A stretch of 64,000 bases of DNA, from contig CM055612.1 of assembly GCA_029379385.1 (NCBI GenBank), positions 20,026,001-20,090,000 on the forward strand, in the 5' to 3' direction. Made by a program: the position numbers and the translations under genes. Origin of the DNA: Quillaja saponaria (lineage: Eukaryota; Streptophyta; Magnoliopsida; Fabales; Quillajaceae). Within the stretch, counting starts at the first letter, position 1. Each line of letters starts with the position of its first letter. Of this stretch, positions 46,571-59,297 are shown piece after piece. The notes under the pieces are model-generated. The model made no database searches. It saw nothing but the letters and a program-made list of their open reading frames with translations, and was not told the origin of the DNA.

Positions 46571-48473
46571 TTTGAAAGAAAAAAGAAAATAATTATATAC
46601 ATTTTTGTGTTATTTTAAAAATGAGTAAAAAGTATAAAAAAAGAAAAAAAAAAAAAAAAAATATACCTTAAACCATTTCCATCCATAATCCATCAAATTT
46701 TCATGCATAGGCTCAGGTTTCTTAAGCAACACTCCTTGTAACCTGCATGACAACATTTAAGACTCGATTGAAATGTCTACTTATTGTTTCACTAGATTGT
46801 CTAAACTTATTTTTAATGACTTTAGTTTTTGCATGATGAGCAAGGATATGCAAAAGTAATAACAGTCCACTAACATGTTTTTTTTGTTGATTTTAACCCG
46901 ACCCAAGTTTTATAGCATGGAGCACAAAGTGACAAATGTGTTCCTATCCATTCTTTCTTGATTAATGCAAGTAAAGTCACTCTCATAAATAAAAATGTTT
47001 TAGATGAGCTCTTTTACCTATAAAATTCATGGTGTAAGACTTTTCCCTATCCCTAACCCTAATCTTTCATCTTCTTATCAATTTTCTTGTAGTTATTAAA
47101 CTCAATCGAGCCATATCTGCATGTATAAATATAAATATTAACTACAAAGCGCTATAGTTACATACATAAATATAAATATTCAACGGAATATATAATATTG
47201 AATCTTTACATAAATTATAAATATATTAGAATGCATAGAGACATGAATACAATAAATAAAATTTACATATTGTGATGTTGGAAATTAAAATTACAGATTA
47301 ACTATAGGTGTATATGTAATTTATGTGAGATATTATAGTACATAAAGTCAGAGGATATAAATTATAGCACACTTAATCAAAGGCAAAAGAAAAGTAGTAG
47401 AATTCTAGGCCCAAGTGATGAAAGGATGTATGATTTGTCATACTCCACCTGCAAGAATAAATAGAGCGGAAGATGGCTCTTTTATAACCAAAGTAAATAA
47501 ATTAGAGAGGAAGAGAACTCAGATTGTGAGAAAGAAACAAAAGGTAATGTACAAGAGAGAAATTGAAACTAATGAACCCAACTCCCCAATATAATATTAC
47601 AATTAAATAAACTCACACATGAAAAAAAGAAGAAAAAAAAATGCAATGATAGAAAACAAATACTCCCAATAATAATAGTCATCACAAAATCAGATAATAA
47701 TACTTAGAAAAGACAAGAATTTGGAAATCACACCACAACAATAACAAATTGCAAGTTATAAACCATAAAGGGGAATTCACAAAATATAACATGGATGGAA
47801 AAAAGGAAAAAAGAAAGAGAGTTGTAAAACATGAAAGATAGTACATGAGAGAATTCTAGTTTTTGTTGAAGCTCATAATATGAGCAATGGCAACGGAACT
47901 AATGGCAGAGGAGATGCGTTGCAGTGCAGAGAAGATTGAGAAAGTAGCTATAAAAAAAAATACATTAAATTAGGATAAAGGTGTTTCTGTCTTTTAATTA
48001 AAATATATTGATTCCATAGAGGTGGGAATGGGCTATACCACCCCCTAGGTGAGTTTGACTATTTCAAGCTTTTATGGAATAAAAAGCCCATAATGAGTGG
48101 GCTTTCCAATACTAAAATATGTACCAAATGAAATAATAAAAATTCCATGAAATTCATATTTGTAATGGAATCAGTATTCTTCCGTACCAAACTAGCACTT
48201 ATTCTTTTCTAACAGTCAATTCAAACTTCAAAAAGTCATGGCTAAAAAAGTTAACATGCAGCTTTAATTAAGTAACTTTAGTATTAATATTTATTTACTT
48301 TTCTTTGGCTAACCTGACTGTGTTGTCATCGAGATAAATAATCCACGACATGGCATGACACTAGGATGGAAGAGTATAATCAAAGTAAATAAACTAAAAA
48401 GTTATAAAATAACATAATTTGTAGTAAACAACCTAATTTACCTTTGAAATTTTAATTCTTTATATAGAATATT

Positions 48474-51300
48474 TGTCACACCCCAAAATAAAGTTATGAC
48501 TGGCCAGAGAAATTGATAACCAACCCTCCGTAACCCTGAATCCACAATGACTAAACACAAATGATTCTTAAACAAATTATAGTTAAGACCAATAAAACTT
48601 TACTGAACTAAAATAAAGTCATGAACTGGTTGTGAAACATAAATATTTACTGAAAATTTAGCAAATGTTCCTCGTAAAGTGGAACATGACCAACAATATA
48701 TAAACAATAACCTGGAACAAATCACTAGAAAACCATAACATCAAAGCACTTAGAGGAGCTCCGCTCCAAACAAGACATTAAGTTACCACAATTAACTCAA
48801 TATACGCAACAATGCATGACACCTAGAATGACTGCAAGTGTCACCCTATCGACTTCGAGTATGTGACTCCAAGGTATACCTTCCCGCAACATGTGTTGAA
48901 CAAGTAGCAAATTCTGATGCAGCGAACTGTGTTTTCCTGATACTAAAAAAAACAATAGAGAAAGGTGTGAGTCATAAGGACTCAGTGAGCAAATCACATA
49001 CCCTAAGGGTACCAGCATCAATCAACACATAATAGACACATATTTTTATTTAATCTCATGTAGTAATCATAATAAAGTCATACGCACATGTCCCACCATA
49101 TATAAATATAAGTCAATTCAAGTATCCATAATTCACCATTTCAAACAACTGCAATCAAAGCATACAAAGCACACAAAGGGCCAACGAGTAACTCAGCCCC
49201 GCACACCAGTATCACCCCTTACCGGGCATTTACGCGCCTGCACCAAATTAATCTCCGTACACAATCCATCTCCATCGGGGCTGAAGCACTTAATTTAAAA
49301 AAAAAACATTTATCAGAATCAGAATTTCTCATGATTTTAAATCAGGGTATCCTAGATGCACCTGGATTTTTAATTTCAGAAATAAAATTATTTTCCAGAA
49401 AATGTTCACGAGTTGGCCCTTATCAAGCACAATCAATGTCAATCACAGCAATCAATGTCAATCACAGCAATCAATATCAAACAAACATAATTCAATAAAT
49501 TACTGAAATACTCTAATTATATTTTCAAATAACACGTCTATTCACATACACATATAATTGCACATAAAGAATCTAGCAACCTAAAGAGTACGTAATTTAC
49601 TCACAAAGCTCAAGGATACGATTTGTCGGCTTGTCTAGACTGCGAAGGTATCGGATTATCCTCGATACGATCCGGAACTGAAAATCATAAAATCCTGTAT
49701 TATTTAAAATATTCATTTCATAATTAATTCCTTAATTCTTTAATCCTACATTTATATTTAATATACTATTTAAGAACTAATTCATCTTGAACATTTATCA
49801 AATATCCTAAAAAATATTTAGTTCCTTGAATGTGTATGTGTGTAGATATATATATATATATATATATACACACACCACCAAGAAATTCCACATAATTTAT
49901 CACTTCAGTCTTAATCATATTTTAACTATTAGATTTAAATTAAAGTTAATTACTCCAAATTATTTAAGAGTCCTAATCCTTTAATTTAACCTTAACTTAG
50001 TTAAATCCCATGTTTCCTAATTAACTACAAGTTTCACTTTCTTAACTAAACTAATAGGAACCCTAACAATACTTCTAAATTAAGAAATTTAAACTGGTTA
50101 TATATGAATTACAAAAGATCATAGCCTCGGGAATATTGCAAGGGTAATTAGTGATTACACAAAATGCAAGCTTTTAACAGTACAAACTTTTCTTCCCCTC
50201 CCCTCAAACCTTTTCCATGTTCACATTACAAAAATTCAAGGACTTTCTAGCCCAAAGTTGATTTCTTTTGCTAATAAAGTCTTTTAAAAAAATCAGATGA
50301 TAACCAAAAGCTTAATTTCAATGGTCCATTAAATCATATTCCTTCCAATTCAAAAAAAAATCGATCTTCTCAATCATTAGTACTATGAGGTCAAGAGAAC
50401 TTTGGTTTCCGCCAAAAAATAACCATACTCTTTCTTCATTACCTTTAGCTTCTATAAACCCCCATCAGATGGTATAACAAAGGTATTGTATACTCAAGAT
50501 TTTATTCCCAATTATCAAAGGGTTGAGAGGAAATTACTTTAGAAATACATTCTATTTTATTTTATTACTATTATTATTATTAAAGACGGTAGATAGAGGA
50601 CCTTAACTAAAACATCAATAAAACCCATAAAACATTTGTCATTCTTGCATAAGACCAAGCACAGATAATAAGGATACAAATGCTAGATAAAAAAAAAACT
50701 AGAGCAAACAAATTTGAATTGAAGAACGCACACACTCCACTCAACCACACACACTCTACCGCCTTTGAAACTCATGATTAGGGAAAGACCCACACACCTG
50801 CCTGGAAATTCTGGCCTAATACAAAACGCACACAGACCTATACATGTAGAAACAAATCATGAAAAGCTTTGAAGCTCACAGTGGCTAAACAACCTACACG
50901 GCTTAACTGTTTTCGTGGCTGTCCTCTAAAACAGAGCAGCCTCCAACATACTAAAAACAGCAGACTAAACAGTAAGAAAAAGAAGGCAAACGCTGCCAAG
51001 AAAAGGAAGAGGAAGGAAAAACGTTACCAAGAGTTTGACTTAAACAAAAGAAAACCAAGAATTACACTTACTCATCAATTGTTTCATTTGGCCACAATAG
51101 AGTGACTCTCGGTCCAGCTCAAGCAAAGCGCAAACAAGGGAGGGATTTTTTTTGACCAAGAACGGCCAAATGAAATAAAAGAGAAGGCTAAGTTGGCGCC
51201 TACCAAGAAAAGAGAAAAGATCAAAAACATATAATAATATAAATTTATGGCTAAGTTTCATTTTTCTCATTTGTGGTGGACAATAGATTTTCAAAAACAA
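48474..51300 (+). mobile_element. LTR-like block beginning TGTCACACCCC, ends unresolved
   Basis: TGTCACACCCCAAAATAAAG at 48474 is a typical opening of plant Ty3/gypsy LTRs. The following 2.8 kb is non-coding, with C/A-rich patches unlike the AT-rich flanks and an inner boundary that could not be placed. Lys-rich frames near 50869-51105 come from purine tracts. No gag-pol residues, primer site or second LTR were found, so a solo LTR or a fragment is the most that can be said. Confidence 0.35.
49428..49485. repeat. Three tandem copies of an 18-bp unit (AATCAATGTCAATCACAGC)
   Basis: CAATCAATGTCAATCACAG occurs twice in direct succession, with a third, changed copy (CAATCAATATCAAACA). The array is wholly non-coding. 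Confidence 0.85.
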
Positions 51301-51711
51301 AAGAAAAATTATGTGTGAGCATCCTTATTATTTCATTATTTTACATCAATAAAATTTTCAAGTGTTATTTAATCCATAACACAATATACTAAAATTAATC
51401 ATATAATATATATATATATATTCTCTTATTTAATCTTATTTCATATTCATATAATCACGATAATTTACGTACAACTTATTAAAATGTACTATTAGATTAT
51501 AAGGTTATAACAATATTGTTGGTAATATGATTGTGTCACTATTTCACAACATTAATTAGATTATAGAAATAATTATAATTATAATGTAATTAGAAGATAA
51601 TAAGTACTCTCATGAATGTCAGTTATAATGTAGACTGGACTGATACACCTTAACTAAATCATGTCTTCAATTTAAATTGAATTTGTACAAACTAGTATTA
51701 TCACATTAATA
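51301..51711. other. AT-rich intergenic DNA, no gene seen
   Basis: Composed of A/T-rich tracts with a short TA run near 51408-51420. Nothing recognisable on either strand. Confidence 0.5.
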
Positions 51712-52135
51712 ATATAATAATATAATGTAGGACTCAAGTTTGCTAGAGTTTGAGATTGACTTGCATATCGTCTTTTCTTAAGCGCATGCAGCCTCTGCTT
51801 TATCAGCTTTTTGTTTTTTTTTTTTTTTTTTTTGTCTTTTGTAATTTTTTTTTATTTGAGTTATGATTGTCTTTCTTCTATTATTTAGATTATTTTTTTT
51901 TTTATTATTATTAGTGAATGGTTTGTCCAACTCAGATCAATTTGAATGGACCATTCGTAAATAATTATATTGCTATTACTTTATTGAATTCAAGTTGATT
52001 GATGGTTTCTTTGGATTCTATTGAAAAGTATGTACTTACATTGCCAATTGATTTAACTAGACAAACATATTATCAAAAACGCATTTGCATTATTCAGGAA
52101 AATGAACTTTTTAGTGGTAGACAGATACAAATATA

Positions 52136-53096
52136 TCTATATTATATATAAAAGAATTTTAGAGACAAATTTTTTGTATTTTCTTTCATATTTTTATGAG
52201 TTTGTATTATTACATAGTTATGTTTCGTTGTTATTTTATTTCACATAGACTTTTTTTTTTAATATATATATTTTTTTTACTTTTTTCCTATTTTTTCTCC
52301 ATTTTATATCAATAGAATTGTAATTATTTTAGAACTATTAAATTTTTTTTTTTTACTAATTCTTCTCCATATGAATAAATCTATAATTTTTCAATAATTA
52401 TATGTCAATAGAAATTAAAATTGAATTTCTGATTTTTTTTTAAATTTAATAAGTACCTAATAATATTATTTTTTGTAGTTCTTCTCAAATTTAAGAATTA
52501 AAATTCTAAAAATTACTATAAATTAAAAAAAAAAAAGAGTATAGTTTTTATTATTATAATATTGTTGTTTAACTTTTATATCATAAAAAAAATTCAATAA
52601 TTATATGTCAATATTAGTTAATATTGAATTTTTAAAATTTTTTATTTAATAAGTTCCTAATAATTATAATATCTTTTAGTTCTTTTTTTTTTTTTTTAAT
52701 ATTGTGAATTAAAAAAATATTTAGAGTATAGTTTCCATGATTATTTATTGTTGTTTTAAATTTTAATAAAGTAAATTTTATTTTGTTAAATACCCTGTAA
52801 ATTTTTACTATTACATAAATATTTTTTATTTTTTATTTTGCTTCAAATATTCTATTTTTATTTTACTACTTTCATAATGTTTTGCTATTTTAATATTAAT
52901 ATAATTGTGATTATTTTATGAAAATAAATATTAAGAGTATAATTTCTATGGTTATAATATTATTGTATGAATTCTTCCTCTATGTTTTAATTTTTTTGTA
53001 AAAATAGTTTCTTAATATTTACATTAATTATTGATGAACATGGATGTATATATCATAAATATGATTCACGTGCATAGCGTGTGCCATGAAAGCTAG
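52136..53096 (+). mobile_element. Non-autonomous Helitron, 961 bp
   Basis: The 5' end TCTATATTATATATAAAAG and the 3' end with CACGTGC-ATA-GCGTGTG hairpin, then CCATGAAAGCTAG, are the hallmarks of plant Helitrons. The insertion lies between A (52135) and T (53097), the expected AT target. The interval is absent from duplicate copy B, which serves as a natural empty site. The interior is extremely AT-rich with no helicase gene. Confidence 0.8.
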
Positions 53097-53239
53097 TTTA
53101 TATATATAGGTGCAATGCAAAATTAAAGTTGGTTTTGTATTTGATTAGGATTCATATATTATTTGGCATATATGCATGCACATCATCACAAGGTGTGTAA
53201 TAGGACATACATGGCAATAATCCATGAAATAATCAATTG

Positions 53240-53590
53240 GTATTTGAATTTGACTGTTGCTGGTTCGAGATCCTCTAATGCGTCTTTAACATGGCATCAG
53301 AGTTGCTAGTTCTAAGCCCCTCTAATGCTCCAACATTTCAGCCCAATATTAGAGATGGGCTATAGGCCCTTATAACACCAATTGAATGGTTTTATGGGTG
53401 AATCTCTGATATGGTATTAGAGTTACTGATTCTAGACCCTTATAATGCTAAAACAGATGCCAATTGAATAGTCTTAAGAGTGCTGGTTCTAGGCCCTTCT
53501 AATGCTCCAACACTCTGACCCAAGATCATAGCTGGGTTTTAGACCCCTCTAGCACTATTTGATTGGTTTTAAGAGTGAGGCTCTAACATA
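53240..53590. repeat. Degenerate repeat array with primer-site-like words
   Basis: Three or more worn units share GTTCTA(A/G)(G/A)CCC(C/T)TCTAATGCTCCAACA, CCCAA-AT-A-AG-TGGG and TTGA(A/T)TGGTTTTA. Two contain ACATGGCATCAGAGTT or ATATGGTATTAGAGTTA, close to the TGGTATCAGAGC primer site of copia elements. The block is absent from copy B. Confidence 0.65.
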
Positions 53591-53649
53591 ATTGAATGAT
53601 TTATGACCTAATTAGTAATTGTTGATAAAGAGGTGTAATTCAATAATAA

Positions 53650-55540
53650 GCATCTAAGATGAAGAGGGACAAATTGTCCAGAAGCAAGATGATATTACTC
53701 GGGTTCTAAGGGCATACTACACATATCTCTTTACTTCTCAACCCTCCAGTGAAGTTGATAAGGCTACTGATCCAGTTATTGGTAAAGTTACACTCGAAAT
53801 GAACAATCATCTTATGCTGGAATTTACTAGCTAGGTAGGAAGTCATATATGCAACTCATCCAATGCACCCTCAAAAGGCCTCAGGCCGAGATGACATGCC
53901 TACACTTTTTTATCAAACATTTTGGAGAGATATAGATGATGATGTAATTCATTTAGTTATAATTGTTTTAAATAGGGGGCTGGATCCATCTCTCATAGAC
54001 CAAACATTTATAACCCTCATTCCCAAAGTGAAAAAAAACCTAACATGCTAAAGATTTTAGACCTATTAGTCTTTGCAATGTAATTTTCAAAATTATTACA
54101 AAGACAATTGCTGATAGGCTTAAAATAATACTCTCGGGAATTATTTCTAAAACTCAGAGTGCTTTTGTACCTAGTCAACTTATAATGGACAATGCTTTAG
54201 TTGCTTTAGAAGTTTTTCATTGAAAAAGAAAGTTTTTCATTACATGAAAAAGAAAGTTTTTCATTACATGAAAAAGAAGACCAAAGTGAAAAAAATGGTA
54301 CTTGGCTCTTAAGCTTGACATGGCCAAAGCATATGACAGGGTTGAATAGGGCTATGATAAAGATGGGCTTTGACACCAACTAGGTAAACCTTGTTATATG
54401 ATGTGTAACCACTATTTCTTATTCTTTGATAATTAATCGAAAACCCACTTGTAGTTTTGTGCCACACAAGGGTCTTCGACAAGGAGATCCATTCTCACTT
54501 TATATTTTCTTTTTGGTAGTTGAGGTCTTTTCAGGTTTAGTTCAAAGAGCTGAAATGACAAATCCATTTGTGGTATTAAAGTGGCTCCCCAAGCAGTCAA
54601 GCACCATCAATTAGTCATTTGTTCTTTGCGGATAATAGCCTCTTGTTTGCCAAAGCATCTTACACCTCTGCCGTTAACATTAAGAGATCTTAAAAGTTTA
54701 TAAATGTGCTTCTTGGCAAATGATCAACCTAGAAAAGTCAAAACTCTATTTCAGCCTAAATGTGGATGAAAATTTTTGAAGTCAAATATCTAGGTTTGGA
54801 TGGGGATAAAGGCCATTGTGAGTTACATGAAGTACTTAGGACTACAGACAATTATTGGAAGGTCAAATAAGCATGTGTTTGAAGATATCCAAGATCGTAA
54901 ATGAAAGAAAGTCAAAGGGTGGAAGGAGAAAGCTCTATCAAAAACAAGGAAGGAAGTTTTACTCAAATCAATGGTTCAATCAATACCCACTATGTTACAT
55001 CTTGCTTTAGGTTACTTACAAGTGTTTGTTCCCACATCACTTCACTTGTTAGTAACTTTTGGTAGGGCAGGAAAGGGAATGAAAGGAAGCTTCATTGGTT
55101 AAAATGGGATGATCTTTGCTTACCCAAAAAGAAGGGTGGTTTGGGTTTTCAAAACTTTAATGGTTTTAACCTTGCAATGCTAGCAAAGCAAGCATGGAGA
55201 ATTTACACAGTACTGGATTCCTTGGTAGCAAGAGTCCTTAAAGCTCAATATTTTCCAAGTGATCTATTAAGTGTGAATGTGGGCTTTCAACCACGCTACA
55301 CATGGAGAAGCATTTTTTTAAGTAAAGAGTATAATTGATAAAGGAAGTCGTTGGCTTATTGGGGATGGGTAGTCTGTTCAAATTTGGGGAGATAATGGCT
55401 GCCATAACAAAATGGATTTAAGTCATGGTCTACACCAAAGCTTATATCTCCAATAGCCATAGTTAGTACTTTGATCCATCAAGAGTTACACATCATCAGC
55501 CAAAGTTTATGAGCAGGGGTAAGTTTGGAAAAATTACCAG
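53650..55540 (+). mobile_element. L1-type LINE, 5'-truncated, polymerase decayed
   Basis: Plus-strand frames read MHPQKASGRDDMPTLFYQTF and FITLIPKVKKN (53863-54051), then the [16 protein letters not shown] block with a shift and [31 protein letters not shown] (54480-54530) and, near 54633, FFADN in place of the FADD catalytic motif follow. Further on come GGLGFQNFNGFNLAMLAKQA and VARVLKAQYFP (55135-55260). This is the RT to late-polymerase order of plant L1 elements; the endonuclease is missing. The last 100 bp read no protein, and a run of A (55561) follows. About 54215-54285 holds three copies of a 25-bp unit (GAAAGTTTTTCATTACATGAAAAA). Confidence 0.85.
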
Positions 55541-57055
55541 TCTTCTTATAAATAATCAAATAAAAAAAAAAGGTGGTCAAAGGGAATTTATAAGAACAAT
55601 ATGAACTGAACTAAACAACCCCTTAGTGTTAAAGTTAATGGTGTGCAGAAAACCCAAGAACCTGACTTACCTGGACCGACCCATCCGTATCTGGCTAAAA
55701 CCCGCAATCCAATTAAATCTAAGTTGTAAGTTAGGTGACTTTTTATCTTTTATCTCAAGTTGGATCAATTATCTAGGTGAAAAAATTTTTCATCCCTAGA
55801 ACAACTTATCCACCTAAATTTATTTTACTAATATTAAAAAATATATATAATAATTTTATAGAGTGTTTTAAAATATAAAAATGAATGTATGACTCAATCC
55901 AATCTATATTCATGTTAATTGTTAACCTTATCACATTTAATTTGAATTTATATTCATGTTAAATATATATTAATCTAATCTTTATTCATGTTATTAACCT
56001 TTTTATTAAATTTGTAATTTTAAAATACTCCAATATATTTATTTGTAATTTAAAATTTATATAAATTATATTTTTTTTTAATAAAAAAAAGATTAAACAA
56101 TATAATTTGTTAAAAGTATGTATTAGATCATTCTCCAAATGAAAAGCTTGACCCGTCCAACGCCAACTTGATCGACCCATCCGAATTTGAACTGGGTATA
56201 ATTTTTTATTAACTGACCACCTGACTTCAAAACTTAGATGTAATTTCTTTCAACTCGACTTGATTGGGTTGGGTGAGACTTACACCTAACCTAACTCACC
56301 CGCTTGGTTATACACCCACGGCCTAGTTAGAATAGAGGAACCTAAAATGATATATATATATATATATTATCCCTTAATAAAAACATTACATGCATGTACT
56401 TTATATATACTATGTTTTTGTTGAGAATTATATAAAATTCTCCTTCATTATCCTTCAATGAAATTTAATAAAAATAACAAAAAAGATATAAGTACATGCA
56501 ACATATAATCAAAGAGAAGAGAAAGAAAATTAACACATAATTATATTATGTAATTCGATATCTTTGCCTATATCCACAGTTGAGAAAATAAATTCACTAT
56601 TTTAAAAAATTAATAGAAAAAGAATAACACTTCCCATGATATTCTCAAACCTTTATTATTATTTATTTCACCACTCAACTTACATCCTACCAATTTCTAT
56701 GAATCATATGCACCTCTTCGGCTCTTTCCCACAAAGGGAAAGTGGTCAAATATCAACGTTCTCAATAAATCTTATAATTCTCACAAAAGTCTATGCATTT
56801 ATACAACATATAAATTGTCCACCAAATAAATTTTTCATTCACTCCCAAAAAATAAAAAATAAAAAATAAAAAAATCCTAATTTATAATCTAACGAGATTG
56901 CTTCATCACCAAAAATTATTAACTAATTCAAAAACTTATCAAGAATAAATTTGTTTTATAATTTGGAACAAATATCGAACAATTTTGCTTAAAATTTGAC
57001 ATCGGTCACTAGTAACCTGTAGACAAATGTCTTGCACCTAGAATGTTTGATTAAA
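55541..57055. other. Repeat-rich gap, no gene seen
   Basis: From about 55636 to 56322 the sequence has 'GTGTGCA-AAACCC-A-ACC' at one end and 'GGTTATACACCC' at the other, with CGACCCATCCG words inside, resembling non-autonomous hAT-type elements with worn ends. A TA run lies near 56351. The rest is AT-rich. Assignment is weak. Confidence 0.35.
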
Positions 57056-57914
57056 ATGATTAATAATATAATTTAGGACTCAAAGCTTGCTAGAGTTTGA
57101 GTCTGACTTGGATGCCGTCGTTATCTTAAGCGCATTCAGCCTCTCCTTTATCAGCTACCCATTTTCTTGTCTTTTGTAATATTTGATTTAATTATACTTT
57201 TACTCCTTATTATTTAACTTAGATTTCAGTTTTTTATAGTTTTCAAAACCACAAAATGCAGTTCCTTCCCGTCATGTTCCGCCCATATCATCCAATTTGA
57301 CGGCAAGTAATGTGGTGAAGAGTGTTTTACATTACTTATTCACGTATCATGATGTCCATTTAATACGTCCCTCATACTAAATTAAATTTAAAAAAATGTA
57401 ATAACATGAACTTTATTCTGTAAATTTTGAAACTACAAATATGAAATTTAAACTTTTTAAATATAAGGACGAAATTGAATTTTAATTAAATAATAAGAAC
57501 TGATTAGTATAATTTAGTCCAATTTTTTTATTTGATTTATGATTGCCTTTGTTCTATGATTCAGTTTTTTTTTTTTTTTTTTTTCAGTGAATAGTTTGGA
57601 TTCTATTGAAAAAAGTATGTACTTATATTGCCAATTAATTTAAAACAAACATATTCTAGAAAAAGCATTTGCATTATTAAGGAAAGTGAAATTTTTAGTA
57701 GCAGACAGGAATCTAGCCGCTTCATTTCCAAAGACGACAATACATATATAGGTGCAATGCAAAATTAATGTCGGTGGTGTATTTGAATAGGATTCATATA
57801 TTAGTTGGCTACCATATATGCATGCACCTCACATGGCGTGTAAAAGGACATACGTTTCAATCGATTGGACTTTGAATTGAATGACATATAACCTAATCAA
57901 TAATTGTCGATAAT
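57056..57914. repeat. Duplicated segment, copy B, upstream of the peroxidase gene
   Basis: This copy keeps pieces homologous to copy A (51712-53632), including GCTAGAGTTTGAG, TTATCTTAAGCGCATTCAGCC, TTTGGATTCTATTGAAAAA and TATATAGGTGCAATGCAAAATTAA. It lacks the Helitron and the repeat block but has its own 335-bp MITE. It sits about 1.5 kb before the peroxidase ATG, so copy A may mark the 5' side of a former tandem peroxidase locus. Confidence 0.8.
57186..57520. mobile_element. MITE inside duplicate copy B
   Basis: The left end TTTAATTATACTTTTACTCCTTATTATTTAA is matched in inverted form by TTTAATTAAATAATAAGAA...TATAATTTAG at the right end. The interval is absent from copy A, where flanking GTAAT and TTATTTGA-TTATGATTG sequences lie together. 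It has no coding capacity and encodes no transposase. Confidence 0.65.
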
Positions 57915-58616
57915 CATAGTTTTTATGAATTAATATATTTAGATTCCAATGGTACGTTTTTCCATTAAAAAATCTTAATTTGATATTAAGTAATTGACTT
58001 AATGATTTTTAAAAGGTATAGATGCTTAGTTTTGAATTTTAAATCTCATAAAATACACGTTCTCATAAATTTTATAATCTAATGATAGATGGATGTCTCA
58101 TGATCTACACAAACTGTTAGAGATGATAATGCCAATTAAATATAATAAACATAGTTATTTTCTATTAAGGATTCAAAATCAAACCTATTACCACTAATGA
58201 ATTGGTTTTAGGTAAATTTTTGTAGAAAAAGAAAAAGAAATGAAGGCTTTAATTATTATAATTGTATTTTTTTCAATCATTGACTGTTAGCGAGTCATAT
58301 GATGCTATATAATGGCGACTCATAGCTGTGGATGGGCTTTACGGTGGTTATACGTACCATCAATGTAGGGCTAATTCTTTAGTTATTTTGTGTTAGTAGA
58401 AGGATTGATTCCTTCTTTAAGGAACATTCAAAAGTTTTTCTTAACCTTGTATACACCTCATACATTACAAGTGAAAAAGTGGATTTTATTTTTATTTTTA
58501 CTACACACGGCTTTTGTAAAGAAAATTCAAATTTAAAACAAATAAAAATATCATATATTCTTAACCATTATATCAATTTTTCATAATTGTTTAATCTAAT
58601 TTTAAAGCCATGCATA

Positions 58617-58653
<37 letters not shown>

Positions 58654-59297
58654 GTAATAAATCTTAGGATGCAATAATTATTTTATATAATACAAAATTA
58701 TTAATTACGTGTTAACTTCTATCCTTATCACTGAGTCACTTCCATACTTTTTGATTCACGTACCTTGCTTTAACTTTCTAGCTGTAGAAATGTCATTCAT
58801 GCAATAATGTTAGTCTTTTTTATTTAGGATAAAAGCAAAAACCAATGTTAAACAATACTAACAACAAAAACAAAAAGCCGTCAAAAAAATGCTTAAATTT
58901 AGTATACAATATGAATTTTAGACTTAAAAAAAAAAAAAAAAAAAAAATCTTCTCAACGAGTGTAAGTTGATATGAAAAAAAAAATATTTGCAAATTAATA
59001 TAAATCTTTATAACAAGTGTCGTAATGATACAGATGTTGCTTATATGATATTCTCAACATGAGAGGAGTAAATCAAATGAATTACACTAAACGCCTAGAA
59101 ATAGAGAAACAAGAAGTTTAAAAAAATAAAAAATAAATAAAAACGTGTTAGATATGAGACACTAAAATGAAATTGGAGATGGCAGGGGTTGCTGCAAATG
59201 AAAACCTCCAAATATTTTAAAAAAAAAAAAGAGTCAAATTCTAGATGTAGAGGTTGCTGCAAGAGAAAGAGGGAGAAAGGTCTCCATAATCTTTCAC
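57915..59297. other. Upstream region of the peroxidase gene
   Basis: AT-rich DNA with a TA microsatellite at 58614-58652 and an A run at about 58926-58946. It presumably holds the peroxidase promoter. No other gene was seen. Confidence 0.5.
58614..58652. repeat. TA microsatellite, interrupted once
   Basis: About nineteen alternating AT pairs with a single C interruption (ACATA) near the middle. Confidence 0.9.

Larger units (their letters stand above)
43997..48198 (-). mobile_element. PIF/Harbinger DNA transposon, 4.2 kb, with TTA target duplication
   Basis: The left end GGGCTAGTTTGATACTG and the reverse complement of the right end GTGCTAGTTTGGTACGG match at 14 of 17 positions, with further similarity inside. 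Each end is flanked by TTA (43994-43996 and 48199-48201), the 3-bp target expected for PIF/Harbinger. Inside, on the minus strand, lie the two usual genes: a Myb/SANT-like DNA-binding protein and a DDE transposase. Both are interrupted, so the copy is probably not active by itself. Ends, target duplication and both genes agree, making this the best-defined mobile element in the window. Confidence 0.9.
51712..53632. repeat. Duplicated segment, copy A, split by a Helitron and a repeat block
   Basis: Three pieces match copy B (57056-57914) in the same order and orientation. Piece 1, about 51712-51820, has GGACTCAA, GCTAGAGTTTGAG, CTTAAGCGCAT and CTTTATCAGCT. Piece 2, about 51900-52130, has TTTGGATTCTATTGAAAA and GCATTTGCATTATT. 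Piece 3, 53100-53240 and 53585-53632, has TATAGGTGCAATGCAAAATTAA and GGATTCATATATTA. Copy A lacks the MITE of copy B. It stops where the LINE begins. Confidence 0.8.

Noticed and set aside
49050..49500. CRISPR-like array at the 18-bp repeats
   Set aside because: The copies are directly adjacent without spacers, and the genome is a plant's.
50869..51105. Lys-rich 78-codon frame
   Set aside because: It derives from purine-rich low-complexity DNA; no family or splice support.
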